This document shows positions 25,675-33,706 of a DNA stretch of 64,000 nucleotides, in pieces; position 1 is the stretch's first letter, and every line of letters begins with the position of its first letter. Origin of the DNA: Acerihabitans sp015654925 (GTDB lineage: Bacteria > Pseudomonadota > Gammaproteobacteria > Enterobacterales > Enterobacteriaceae); assembly GCF_047324175.1 (NCBI RefSeq), contig NZ_CP178732.1:5022001-5086000 (forward strand), in the 5' to 3' direction. Under the pieces are notes generated by a model that did not search any database, was not told where the DNA came from, and saw nothing but the letters and a program-made list of their open reading frames with translations. A program made the position numbers and the translations under genes.

Positions 25675-26136
25675 ATGACGATCAATAATAAGCCATCAAA
25701 CAATCCTGCCAACGCCGGCGCTTTGCTGCTGGCGGGGGAACTGCGCGTACTGCTCGGCCGCTTAAAGCGGCGCCTGCGCGAAGAGACCCATCCCAAGGGG
25801 CTGACCGCGGCCCAGATCTCGGTGCTGAGCCATTTATACCGCGAAGGCCCCGCGACGGTAACCGACCTTGCCAAGACCGAAGGGGTGCGCCCGCAGTCCA
25901 TGGGCGCCACCGTATCCGCCTTGCTGGCGGCCGGATGGGTGAGCGGCGCGGCCGACCCGGCCGACGGGCGCCGAACCATCTTATCCCTCACCGCCGCCTG
26001 CCGGGATACGATTGCGGCCAATCTGGCGGCGCGCGAGGATTGGTTATATCACGCCATCGCCAGCCAATTCACCCCGGCCGAGCAGCAGGACATCGCCAAT
26101 GCCGTAGAACTGCTCAAGCGCCTGGTCAGTCCGTAG
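25675..26136 (+). CDS. MarR-family regulator of the adjacent MFS exporter
   Basis: 153-residue winged-helix regulator. The HTH is GLTAAQISVLSHLYREGPATVTDLAKTEGVRPQSMGATVSALLAAGWV and the wing is ADPADGRRTILSLTAA. It lies 45 bp upstream of a 23-codon frame and the MFS exporter on the same strand. A long inverted repeat directly upstream is the probable operator. This gives a simple picture of a drug- or metabolite-responsive repressor controlling its exporter. Confidence 0.88.
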   Translation: MTINNKPSNNPANAGALLLAGELRVLLGRLKRRLREETHPKGLTAAQISVLSHLYREGPATVTDLAKTEGVRPQSMGATVSALLAAGWVSGAADPADGRRTILSLTAACRDTIAANLAAREDWLYHAIASQFTPAEQQDIANAVELLKRLVSP

Positions 26137-26180
26137 CCCCGCGCCGCGTACCCCGGTTCATATCACAGCAGGAGAACGCC

Positions 26181-26252
26181 ATGATCGCTATCGCTTTTGA
26201 TCCGCACACTGTCCTTGCTGCCGGCTGGCTGCCCAAGGGCATACGCCGATGA
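26181..26252 (+). CDS. 23-codon leader-type ORF coupled to the MFS gene
   Basis: A short frame, MIAIAFDPHTVLAAGWLPKG plus three residues, has a strong ribosome site (CAGGAG, spacing about 8) and ends in TGA overlapping the MFS start as ATGA at 26249-26252. The MFS ATG has no Shine-Dalgarno sequence of its own. Coupled translation is therefore the simplest reading, and the peptide may be only a ribosome-delivery leader. No homologue is remembered. Confidence 0.55.
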   Translation: MIAIAFDPHTVLAAGWLPKGIRR

Positions 26253-27541
26253 ATCCCGCGGGCGGTATGCTCAAAGGGATGTTTCGCTCCCTGGGCAATT
26301 ACAATTACCGGCTCTGGGCCGGCGGGTCGCTGGTATCCAATATCGGCACCTGGATGCAACGCACCGCCCAGGACTGGCTGGTATTGACCCAATTGACCCA
26401 CAATAATGCCACCGCGGTCGGCGTGGTTACCGCGCTGCAATTTGGACCACAGCTGCTGCTGTTGCCCCTGACCGGCTTTGCGGCCGACTATTTCGATCGC
26501 CGTAAACTGCTGATCGCCACCCAGGGAGCCATGGGACTGCTGGCCCTGGGACTGGGCATCCTGACCGTGGCCGGCCTGGCCCAGTTATGGCACGTCTACG
26601 TCTTTGCCTTGCTGCTTGGGTGCGTCGGGGCGTTTGACGCGCCCGCGCGCCAGACATTTGTCAGCGAGCTGGTGGCCGAAGCCGATTTATCCAACGCGGT
26701 GGCCTTAAACTCCACCTCGTTTAACGCCGCGCGCATGGTGGGCCCGGCCGCCGCCGGCGCGCTGATTGCCGTCGTGGGCTCCGGCTGGTTATTCCTGATT
26801 AACGCCGCCTCGTTCGCGGCGGTGATCGCCTCGCTGAAGTTCCTGCGTTTGGATGAATTACATGCCCGCCGCTACGGGGGCAGGGCGGCGGGAAGCCTGG
26901 TCGGCGGGTTTCGCTATGTCTGGCAGTATCCGCAACTGAAAACCATTTTGTTGATGATTTTTTTGGTGGGAACCTTCGGCCTTAATTTCCCGATATTTAT
27001 TTCCGCCATGGCGGTGAAGGTGTTCCATGCCGGGGCCGGCCAATACGGGCTATTGACGTCAATCATGGCCTGCGGCTCGGTGGTCGGCGCGCTGCTCGCC
27101 GCCAGACGCACCGCCACCGGCGTGCCCCTGCTGTTCACCAATACGCTACTTTTCAGCCTCGGCCTGGCGCTGGCCGCAATCATGCCCAACTATATCCTGT
27201 TCAGCGCCGTGCTGGTGGCCATCGGCATAACGGCCCAGACCTTGACCACCACGGCCATCAGCCTGGTGCAGTTGTCGACCGAACCCGCCATGCGGGGCCG
27301 CGTCATGGCGATCTTTCTGGCCGTATCCCTGGGCGGAACCCCCATCGGCGCCCTGATTATCGGCTGGGCCGCGGATAATTACGGCCCGCGCCAGGCCATG
27401 GGAATCGGCGCCGCGTCGGGCTTTGCCGCCGTGCTGGTGGGACTGTATTACCTGATAACCTACCGTCATCTGCGCCTGCGCATCGACGCCGGCCGCCTGC
27501 GCATTATCCTCGACGGCGGCGATACCCTGACCGATTTGTAG
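26249..27541 (+). CDS. MFS exporter (MFS_3 / EntS-like)
   Basis: Major-facilitator exporter with about 12 helices, 430 residues. Typical MFS_3 features are RLWAGGSLVSNIGTWMQRTAQDWLVL in helix 1, the loop motif GFAADYFDRRKLL between helices 2 and 3, DAPARQTFVSELV and RMVGPAAAGAL. The best relatives by recall are EntS-like and drug exporters; the substrate is unknown. The start overlaps the stop of a 23-codon frame. It ends 36 bp from the convergent hydrolase gene. Confidence 0.88.
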   Translation: MNPAGGMLKGMFRSLGNYNYRLWAGGSLVSNIGTWMQRTAQDWLVLTQLTHNNATAVGVVTALQFGPQLLLLPLTGFAADYFDRRKLLIATQGAMGLLALGLGILTVAGLAQLWHVYVFALLLGCVGAFDAPARQTFVSELVAEADLSNAVALNSTSFNAARMVGPAAAGALIAVVGSGWLFLINAASFAAVIASLKFLRLDELHARRYGGRAAGSLVGGFRYVWQYPQLKTILLMIFLVGTFGLNFPIFISAMAVKVFHAGAGQYGLLTSIMACGSVVGALLAARRTATGVPLLFTNTLLFSLGLALAAIMPNYILFSAVLVAIGITAQTLTTTAISLVQLSTEPAMRGRVMAIFLAVSLGGTPIGALIIGWAADNYGPRQAMGIGAASGFAAVLVGLYYLITYRHLRLRIDAGRLRIILDGGDTLTDL

Positions 27542-27577
27542 CCAGCCGCCGCGCAGGCAAAATCAATTGCCGGCCAA

Positions 27578-28546
27578 TCAGCGTACCTCGCCGTAGCCTA
27601 CCGGCGTCCAGCGATAGCCCTGGCGTTGGTCGGCGCTCACATAACCGATACCGGGAAAGGTAATATGGGCGCCGGCGATTAGCGTTTGCTGATGCGCCAT
27701 GAGTTTTAGCAGCGCGTCGCGGGTTTTGACCGCCTGTACGCCATCGGCGTCAAAACCCACCGCCAGCTCGGGATGGACCAGCTGTAGCGCGGAGTAGTGG
27801 ACGATATCACCCCAGAATAGAATCCGTTGCCCGCCCTGTTCCAACACAAAACCGGTGTGCCCGGGCGTATGTCCCGGCAAGGCTATAGGCTGCACGCCGG
27901 GCAGCAGATCCTTGCCGGCGGTGAAAAACTTGAGTTTACCGGCGTCTTTAAACGGGGTCAGGATATCCCTGGCGCGCTGGAAACCGGCCTGCTGCGCCTT
28001 GGGCGCTTTGGCGGCATTGGCCGCTGACAGCCAGTAGTCCGCCTCGGCTTTTGACGTCCAGAGGGTGGCGTTAGGATAAGCCGGCCGGCCGGCCGCGGTA
28101 ACCAGGCCGCCGATATGATCCCCATGCATATGGGTAAGCAATATGGTATCCACCTGTTCCGGCGAATAGCCGGCGGCCTTGAGGTTGGCCATAACCTGGC
28201 CGAATCCCGGCCCAAGCAGTTTGCCGCCGCCGCTATCAATCAGGATCAGATGTTCGCCGGTATTAATCAGGAAGCTATTAACCGAGCCGTTCACCACTTT
28301 GGGCGCATTGCCGTTGATCTCCTCGACATAACGGTCAAGGGTCTCGGGCGTGGCGTTTTTAAATAGCGTCAGGGGAAAGGTGGAACTGCCGTCATATAGC
28401 GCGGTGACCTCGGCGGTGCCGATCATCATCCGGTAATAGCCAGGCGCCTGGGTCTTGATTTGCGCCGTGGCGGCCGCATGGGCCATAGGCATCACCATCG
28501 CGGCGAGCAGCAGCAGGGCGGCGCGGGTGAAGGCTTTAACGATCAT
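27578..28546 (-). CDS. Secreted metallo-beta-lactamase-fold hydrolase
   Basis: 322-residue periplasmic hydrolase. A Sec signal peptide (MIVKAFTRAALLLLAAMVMPMAHAA) is followed by the MBL fold. Metal ligands: LLTHMHGDHIGGL (HxHxDH) near residue 150, His in LPGHTPGHTGF, Asp in LFWGDIVHY, and final His in IAGAHITFPG. Relatives include quorum-quenching lactonases and aryl-ester hydrolases; the exact substrate is unknown. ATG at 28546 has GGAG eight bases upstream. It is a single gene convergent with the MFS exporter. Confidence 0.88.
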   Translation of the reverse strand: MIVKAFTRAALLLLAAMVMPMAHAAATAQIKTQAPGYYRMMIGTAEVTALYDGSSTFPLTLFKNATPETLDRYVEEINGNAPKVVNGSVNSFLINTGEHLILIDSGGGKLLGPGFGQVMANLKAAGYSPEQVDTILLTHMHGDHIGGLVTAAGRPAYPNATLWTSKAEADYWLSAANAAKAPKAQQAGFQRARDILTPFKDAGKLKFFTAGKDLLPGVQPIALPGHTPGHTGFVLEQGGQRILFWGDIVHYSALQLVHPELAVGFDADGVQAVKTRDALLKLMAHQQTLIAGAHITFPGIGYVSADQRQGYRWTPVGYGEVR

Positions 28547-28690
28547 GGTTCGTTCTCCGATAAAAAGGTTATGGGGAAACAAGTCTTCCCTACCTTACCT
28601 GTAATCGGTCGCTTTTACATCAATACCATGATTTATCAAGAAACTGCCCCTCCTCCGCGCGCGGCGTTAACGCCCGCTGGCGGCAGGGTT

Positions 28691-30205
28691 TTACCCGCCC
28701 AGCAGCCCGGCCGGCGGATTGTCCCGCTGCAATAACCGCGCCGCGCCGTTGATGTCGGGCGCCAGCCAGCGATCGGCCGTATAGGCCGGTATGCCCTGGC
28801 GCAATAGCGCCCAGGCGCGCCGCGTGCCGTCGCCGCAGTTGTCCGGCCCGATAAACTCCAGCGCCTGGGCCGCCAGTAAATATTCAATGGCCAGGATTTT
28901 TGTCAGGTTCTCCAGCGACCGGTGCAGCTTCAGCGCCGCGCCGGTCCCCATGCTCAGGTGATCCTCCTGCAGGCCGGAAGTGACAAAATTATCCACTACC
29001 GCGGGCTGGGCCAACTGCCGGTTTTCGCCGGTCAGGGCGGCCGCCACGTACTGGGCGATCATCATGCCGGAATTGACCCCCGGTTCGCCGACCAGAAACG
29101 GCGGCAGTCCGCTGACCAGCGGATTCACTAAACGATCGATACGCCGTTCGGCCACCCCGCCGAATTCAGCGGCGGCCACCGCCAGCAGATCGGCGGCCAT
29201 GGCCACCGATTCCCCATGGGGATTGGCCTGGGATATCACCCGAAAGTTATCCGGCGTCCCGAGAATCAGCGGATTATCGGTGGCGGAATTCAATTCAATG
29301 TCGATATGGCGCTGCGCATGGGCAATCTGGTCGCGGCAGGCGCCGTGTATTTGCGGTATCGAGCGGATGCTTAGCGCGTCCTGGGTGCGCAGACCGCGGC
29401 TGGCGGTGATATTTTTGCTGCCGTTAATCATCAGGCGCAGATGCCGCCCCACCAGTTGCATGCCGGGGTGGGGTTTTAACGCCAGAATTTCCGGGTCGAA
29501 GGCGTCGGCCTGGCCGCGCAGCGCTTCAAAACTCATGGCGCCGATGACGTCGGCCCAGTCCGCCAGGCGGACGATATCATCCAGCGCCAGGCAGCTCAGA
29601 CCGGTCATGCAAGGAGTGCCGTTCACCAGGCACAATCCGTCCTTCGCGCCAAGCTGGACCGGCTTTAACCCTTCGGCCGCCAGCGCGTCGGCGGCGGCGC
29701 AAATGCCGCCGCGATAGCCCACCTCGCCGATGCCCAGCAGCGCCAGGCCGATATGCGCCATATGGGTCAGATAACCCACCGAACCCTGCGACGGCACCTG
29801 CGGCGTAATCTGGTGGTTAAGCAGATCGAGCAACCCCTGGACCACGCCGCGCTGGATACCGGATTTCCCCTGGCTGAAGTTGACCACGGCGGCGCAGATA
29901 ATGGCGCGGGTCTGGTCCTCGCGCAGCGCCGGCCCCACCCCGCAGGCATGGCTGAGCAGGGTATTGCGCGACAGGGCGCCGAGCTGCTCGTCGCGCAGGG
30001 CCACATTGCACAGCGCCCCGAGTCCGGTATTGATGCCGTAAGCCCGCTCGCCGCTGGCCACCACCCGCCCGACGATGGCCCGGGCGTTATCGATCCGCGC
30101 CCAGGCGGAATCGGACAGCAAAAACCGCGCGCCGCGCCGCGCGACGGCGCTGACATCCCGCCAGCCCAGCGGCCCGTCGCCGCAGATAATCCTTGATAAA
30201 GACAT
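28691..30205 (-). CDS. Histidine/aromatic ammonia-lyase homologue lacking the MIO triad
   Basis: 504-residue member of the HAL/PAL/TAL fold. Family residues kept: YGINTGLG (near 55), LLSHACGVG, VNGT, and LQEDHLSMG (near 410). The segment normally GSVGASGDLAPLSH, whose Ala-Ser-Gly cyclises to the MIO electrophile, reads here GSVGYLTHMAH (near 140): the triad is absent. The usual catalytic Tyr of QDxYSxR is Leu (TQDALSIR, near 277). Both changes argue against ordinary MIO-dependent deamination. It may be a distinct lyase, aminomutase or binding protein. The start is at 30205; it lies 40 bp after the ABC ATPase gene in one operon, so its ligand is probably the imported amino acid. Confidence 0.85.
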   Translation of the reverse strand: MSLSRIICGDGPLGWRDVSAVARRGARFLLSDSAWARIDNARAIVGRVVASGERAYGINTGLGALCNVALRDEQLGALSRNTLLSHACGVGPALREDQTRAIICAAVVNFSQGKSGIQRGVVQGLLDLLNHQITPQVPSQGSVGYLTHMAHIGLALLGIGEVGYRGGICAAADALAAEGLKPVQLGAKDGLCLVNGTPCMTGLSCLALDDIVRLADWADVIGAMSFEALRGQADAFDPEILALKPHPGMQLVGRHLRLMINGSKNITASRGLRTQDALSIRSIPQIHGACRDQIAHAQRHIDIELNSATDNPLILGTPDNFRVISQANPHGESVAMAADLLAVAAAEFGGVAERRIDRLVNPLVSGLPPFLVGEPGVNSGMMIAQYVAAALTGENRQLAQPAVVDNFVTSGLQEDHLSMGTGAALKLHRSLENLTKILAIEYLLAAQALEFIGPDNCGDGTRRAWALLRQGIPAYTADRWLAPDINGAARLLQRDNPPAGLLGG

Positions 30206-30245
30206 AATGACCCACTCCCCTGCAATCCTGAACGCCGATCGCCTG

Positions 30246-31034
30246 TTATTGCGCGCGCTGATGGTGGCTGGAAATAAACTGCCGGAAACGATCGGATGAA
30301 TGATGATTAAACAGATCATCCGGCGTGCCTTGGGCCTCGATATTACCCTGGCGCATAAACACGACCCGATTTGAAACGCCGCGGGCAAAACCCATTTCAT
30401 GGGTGACCACCAGCATGGTGCGCCCCTCGTCGGCCAGGGCGCGCATCACTTTAAGCACTTCGCCCACCAGCTCCGGGTCCAGGGCGGAAGTGGGTTCGTC
30501 GAACAGCATCACTTCCGGGTCCATGGCCAGCGCGCGGGCAATGGCCACCCGCTGCTGCTGGCCGCCCGAGAGCTGCGACGGATAAAAATCGCGCCGGTCA
30601 TACAGACCCACCTTCGCCAATAGCGCCTCCCCTTGCGCCACGCACTCCCTGCGCGGTCGCTTAAGTACATGGAGCGGGGCTTCAATCACATTTTGCAGCA
30701 CCGTCAAATGGGACCACAGATTAAAATTCTGGAACACCATGCCGAGCCGGGCGCGAATCTTGTCGATCTGGCGGCGGTCGGCCGGCAGTTGATGGCCCAG
30801 GCGGTGGCGTTTCATGACAATGGTTTCACCGCCGATGGCCACCGTGCCTTCGTCCGGGGTCTCCAGCAAATTAATGCAGCGCAAAAACGTACTTTTGCCC
30901 GAACCGCTGGCGCCCAATATCGAGATGACGTCTCCTTGCCGGGCATCCAGCGAAATGCCTTTTAATACCAACTGGTCGCCAAAGGATTTGCGAATACCGA
31001 TCATCGACAAGGTAATGGGGGCCGGTTTAATCAC
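30246..31034 (-). CDS. Polar amino acid ABC transporter, ATP-binding protein
   Basis: 262-residue ATPase of the HisP/GlnQ class. Walker A is GASGSGKST, the Q-loop region is GMVFQNFNLWSHLTVLQNV, the signature is LSGGQQQRVAIARAL, and Walker B is VMLFDEPTSALDPE with the H-loop in VVTHEMGFA. The GTG start overlaps the stop of the permease gene before it (GTGA), so the two are coupled. It is the fourth gene of the importer-lyase operon. Confidence 0.95.
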   Translation of the reverse strand: MIKPAPITLSMIGIRKSFGDQLVLKGISLDARQGDVISILGASGSGKSTFLRCINLLETPDEGTVAIGGETIVMKRHRLGHQLPADRRQIDKIRARLGMVFQNFNLWSHLTVLQNVIEAPLHVLKRPRRECVAQGEALLAKVGLYDRRDFYPSQLSGGQQQRVAIARALAMDPEVMLFDEPTSALDPELVGEVLKVMRALADEGRTMLVVTHEMGFARGVSNRVVFMRQGNIEAQGTPDDLFNHHSSDRFRQFISSHHQRAQ

Positions 31035-31795
31035 TGTTTATCCCTCAGCATGGTTTCGTCGCCGGGCCCGGAGGCGGACGGCGTAACGGTGGCGGGCGCC
31101 AGCGCCGGGCGTGGCCGCAGATGCCGCGAAAGCCGGGTCTCCCAGGCGGCAAACAGGCGCACCAGGATAAAGTTGAGCAGCAGATAAATCAGCGCTGCGC
31201 AGACAAACACCTCCATCGTCCGGTAAGTACGCTGGATAATCTGCTGGGCGACCCCGGTAACATCCCAGACGGTGACCAGGCTGGCGAGCGCGGTGGATTT
31301 CACCAGCAATATGGCCTCGGTGGAATAGGCCGGCAGCGCATAGCGCAGCGCGATGGGGCCGACAATGCGCCGCAGCAGTACCCAGCGCGACATGCCGTTG
31401 GCCATACCCGCCTCAATCTGGCCGTGGGGAATGGACAGCAAACCGCCGCGGATGATCTCGGCGGTATAACCGGCGGTGCATAACGCCAGCGCCAGCACCG
31501 CGCACAAATAAGGCGAGCGCAATACCGGCCAGAACAGACTGGCGCGCACCGCCTCAAACTGCCCCAGCCCGTAATAAATCAGGAACATCTGGATCAGCAG
31601 CGGCGAACCGCGGAACACCATCATATAACCGCGGCCAAAATAGCTCAGCGCCGGATATTGACTGACGCGCAGGGACACAATCAGCAACGACAGCAGGCCG
31701 CCGAGGATTAACGAGCTGAAAAACAGGCCCAGGGTGGTGGGCAGCGCCGCCAATAGCTTAAGCATCGTATCGCTGAGGAACGCAAAATCAATCAT
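31031..31795 (-). CDS. Polar amino acid ABC transporter, permease (HisM/ArtM-like)
   Basis: 254-residue inner-membrane permease with about five helices. The EAA loop is AEIIRGGLLSIPHGQIEAGMANGMSRWVLLRRIVGPIALRYALPAYSTEAI. The N-terminal helix LLAALPTTLGLFFSSLILGGLLS is typical of His/Glu/Gln permeases. The start at 31795 follows the first permease gene by 26 bp. It pairs with that permease to form the heterodimeric channel. Confidence 0.92.
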   Translation of the reverse strand: MIDFAFLSDTMLKLLAALPTTLGLFFSSLILGGLLSLLIVSLRVSQYPALSYFGRGYMMVFRGSPLLIQMFLIYYGLGQFEAVRASLFWPVLRSPYLCAVLALALCTAGYTAEIIRGGLLSIPHGQIEAGMANGMSRWVLLRRIVGPIALRYALPAYSTEAILLVKSTALASLVTVWDVTGVAQQIIQRTYRTMEVFVCAALIYLLLNFILVRLFAAWETRLSRHLRPRPALAPATVTPSASGPGDETMLRDKQ

Positions 31796-31821
31796 AGTGA
31801 ATTTCCCGGCGGGGATAAGGG

Positions 31822-32538
31822 TTAGCGGGCGGCAAAATGGGTTTTCCCCGCGCGCCCCAGACGCCTTTCCGCACGATTGAACACGTGATTGGACAGGCCG
31901 GTCAAAACCAAATAACACGCGCCGCCAATAATATAAAATGTGAAATAGTGCCGCGTGGACCCCGCCGCCACCTGGCTGGCGCGCAGCAGTTCAACGATGC
32001 CGGTCACCGATACCAGCGCCGAATCCTTCAGGCTCATTTGCCAGACATTCGCCAGCCCCGGCAGCGAAAACCGCAGCACCTGGGGAAACAGTATCCGGCG
32101 TAAAACTCCCGTCCGGGTCATGCCCATGGCATAACCCGCCTCCAATTCGCCCGGCGCTATCGCCATCACCGCCCCGCGGTACACCTCCCCTTGATAAGAC
32201 CCGGAAATCATGCCGATGGCCAGGGCGCCGATCAGAAACGCCGGTACCTCGATATACCCATCCGCGCCAAAGGCCTGGCCGATTAAGGTCAGCAGCCCGG
32301 AACCGCCGAAATAGAACAAATAAATAATCAACAGCTCGGGAATCCCGCGGAAAACCACCGAATACCCTTCGCCCAACCAGCGCAATACGCGCCGGCGGGA
32401 CAGCCTGGCGGCGGCCACCAGCGCGCCGAACGCCGCGCCCACCAGCAGCGCGGCCAGGGTCAGGGCAACCGTCGTCAGGGCGGCCAGCAGCAACATACCG
32501 CCCCAGCCATGCTCACCGAATCCCAGTGCTTCCAGCAT
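31822..32538 (-). CDS. Polar amino acid ABC transporter, permease (HisQ/ArtQ-like)
   Basis: 238-residue inner-membrane permease. The ATG at 32538 has GAGG upstream. Family features: FRGIPELLIIYLFYFGG and the EAA loop GEVYRGAVMAIAPGELEAGYAMGMTRTGVLRRILFPQVLRFSLPG. It lies between the binding-protein gene and the second permease. The arrangement and sequence resemble histidine/arginine/opine importers more than glutamine ones, but the substrate cannot be fixed. Confidence 0.92.
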   Translation of the reverse strand: MLEALGFGEHGWGGMLLLAALTTVALTLAALLVGAAFGALVAAARLSRRRVLRWLGEGYSVVFRGIPELLIIYLFYFGGSGLLTLIGQAFGADGYIEVPAFLIGALAIGMISGSYQGEVYRGAVMAIAPGELEAGYAMGMTRTGVLRRILFPQVLRFSLPGLANVWQMSLKDSALVSVTGIVELLRASQVAAGSTRHYFTFYIIGGACYLVLTGLSNHVFNRAERRLGRAGKTHFAAR

Positions 32539-32616
32539 AATGTCAGCCTCTGCTCGCAACCGTCAGGATATACCCCGCGCCGCAATAATCCGGCGGGGGC
32601 AGCGATACGTCATGGA

Positions 32617-33474
32617 CTACGGCGTGACGTCGGTTTTAAACCATTTTTCGCTGAGTTTTTTTACCGTGCCGTCGGCCAGGGCGGTTTTAATCGCCGCATC
32701 GAATTTGGCTTTTAATTCCGGATCGCGTTTACGTATGCCCAGCGCCTCCCCTTCACCCCAGATAGGGCCGCCGAGCTTGGGCCCGCTAAACCCGAGATTT
32801 TTATTTTCCGGACGGGACAAAATGGAGGTAAAGAAAGTCACATCATCAAACACCGCATCGATGCGCCCGGCCTGCAGGTCGAGCACGGCGTCCGCCGACG
32901 CGTTATATTCCCGCACGGTGGCGATATCCTTGAAATATTGATCGATAAACGGCGTATAAACCGTGCCTGAGGCGATACCGATGGTCTTGCCCTTTAACGC
33001 GGTACGCAAATCCGCGATGGCCGGGTTGATGGCCGCGGGATCGTTTGGCAACTTGATAATGGCGCCTGCGCCGGTGGCCTCGGGCATTAACTTACCCCCC
33101 ACCGAGACGAAACTGGCGGCGGTAGCGGCATAAGGAACGGTAAAATCAATCACCTGCCGCCGTTCCGGGGTAATCACAATCGCATCCATCAACACGTCGA
33201 ATTTACCCGCCTGCAGCCCGGCAATCATACCGTCCCAGTTTTGCACCACCAGCTTGCACTGCATCTGCATACGTTCACAAAGAATCGCCATCAACTCCGG
33301 TTCAAAACCACTCAACTTACCGCCGGGCAGGGTTAGATTCCACGGCTCATAGCTACCTTCGGTGGCGATGGTAACCTTGGTCCATTCCTTGGCCTGCGCA
33401 GGCAGCGCCAGCAAAACGGCCGTGGCGACCAATCCCCCCAACATAAAATTCGCGAACGTTTTTTTATGACGCAT
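32617..33474 (-). CDS. Periplasmic amino acid-binding protein (SBP_bac_3)
   Basis: 285-residue receptor. The ATG at 33474 has GGAGAG upstream and begins a Sec signal peptide (MRHKKTFANFMLGGLVATA, ending near LPAQA). The mature protein has TIATEGSYEPWNLTLPGGKLSGFEPELM, WDGMIAGLQAGKFDVLMDAI and ITPERRQVIDFTVPY, all classic for lysine/arginine/histidine/octopine receptors. First gene of the importer-lyase operon. The long repeat array lies about 230 bp upstream of its start, so the array may affect its transcription. Confidence 0.93.
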   Translation of the reverse strand: MRHKKTFANFMLGGLVATAVLLALPAQAKEWTKVTIATEGSYEPWNLTLPGGKLSGFEPELMAILCERMQMQCKLVVQNWDGMIAGLQAGKFDVLMDAIVITPERRQVIDFTVPYAATAASFVSVGGKLMPEATGAGAIIKLPNDPAAINPAIADLRTALKGKTIGIASGTVYTPFIDQYFKDIATVREYNASADAVLDLQAGRIDAVFDDVTFFTSILSRPENKNLGFSGPKLGGPIWGEGEALGIRKRDPELKAKFDAAIKTALADGTVKKLSEKWFKTDVTP

Positions 33475-33706
33475 CAAGTGGCTCTCCGCAATAAATGGCT
33501 GATTATGTACATGTATATACAAGACCAAGCAATTAAAGGGCCAGAAATTAGCCACAGATGAAATTAACCCTTTGTTTACGAGGATCAAGCCATTACCGGC
33601 AACGCCGCAATAAGGCGCGCGCCAAAAGCGCGGCGAAAGAACCAAATTGGTGCAGAGGGGCCCTTCACTGCCCCATTTTAACGCCCACAGCTAAACGGCC
33701 GCGGCA
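33475..33706. promoter_or_regulatory. Upstream region of the importer operon
   Basis: A 232-bp space between the binding-protein start and the first repeat unit. It should hold the operon promoter (minus strand). The AT-rich part just upstream of the start (33490-33560) is the likely site; no clear -35/-10 pair was picked. Confidence 0.4.
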
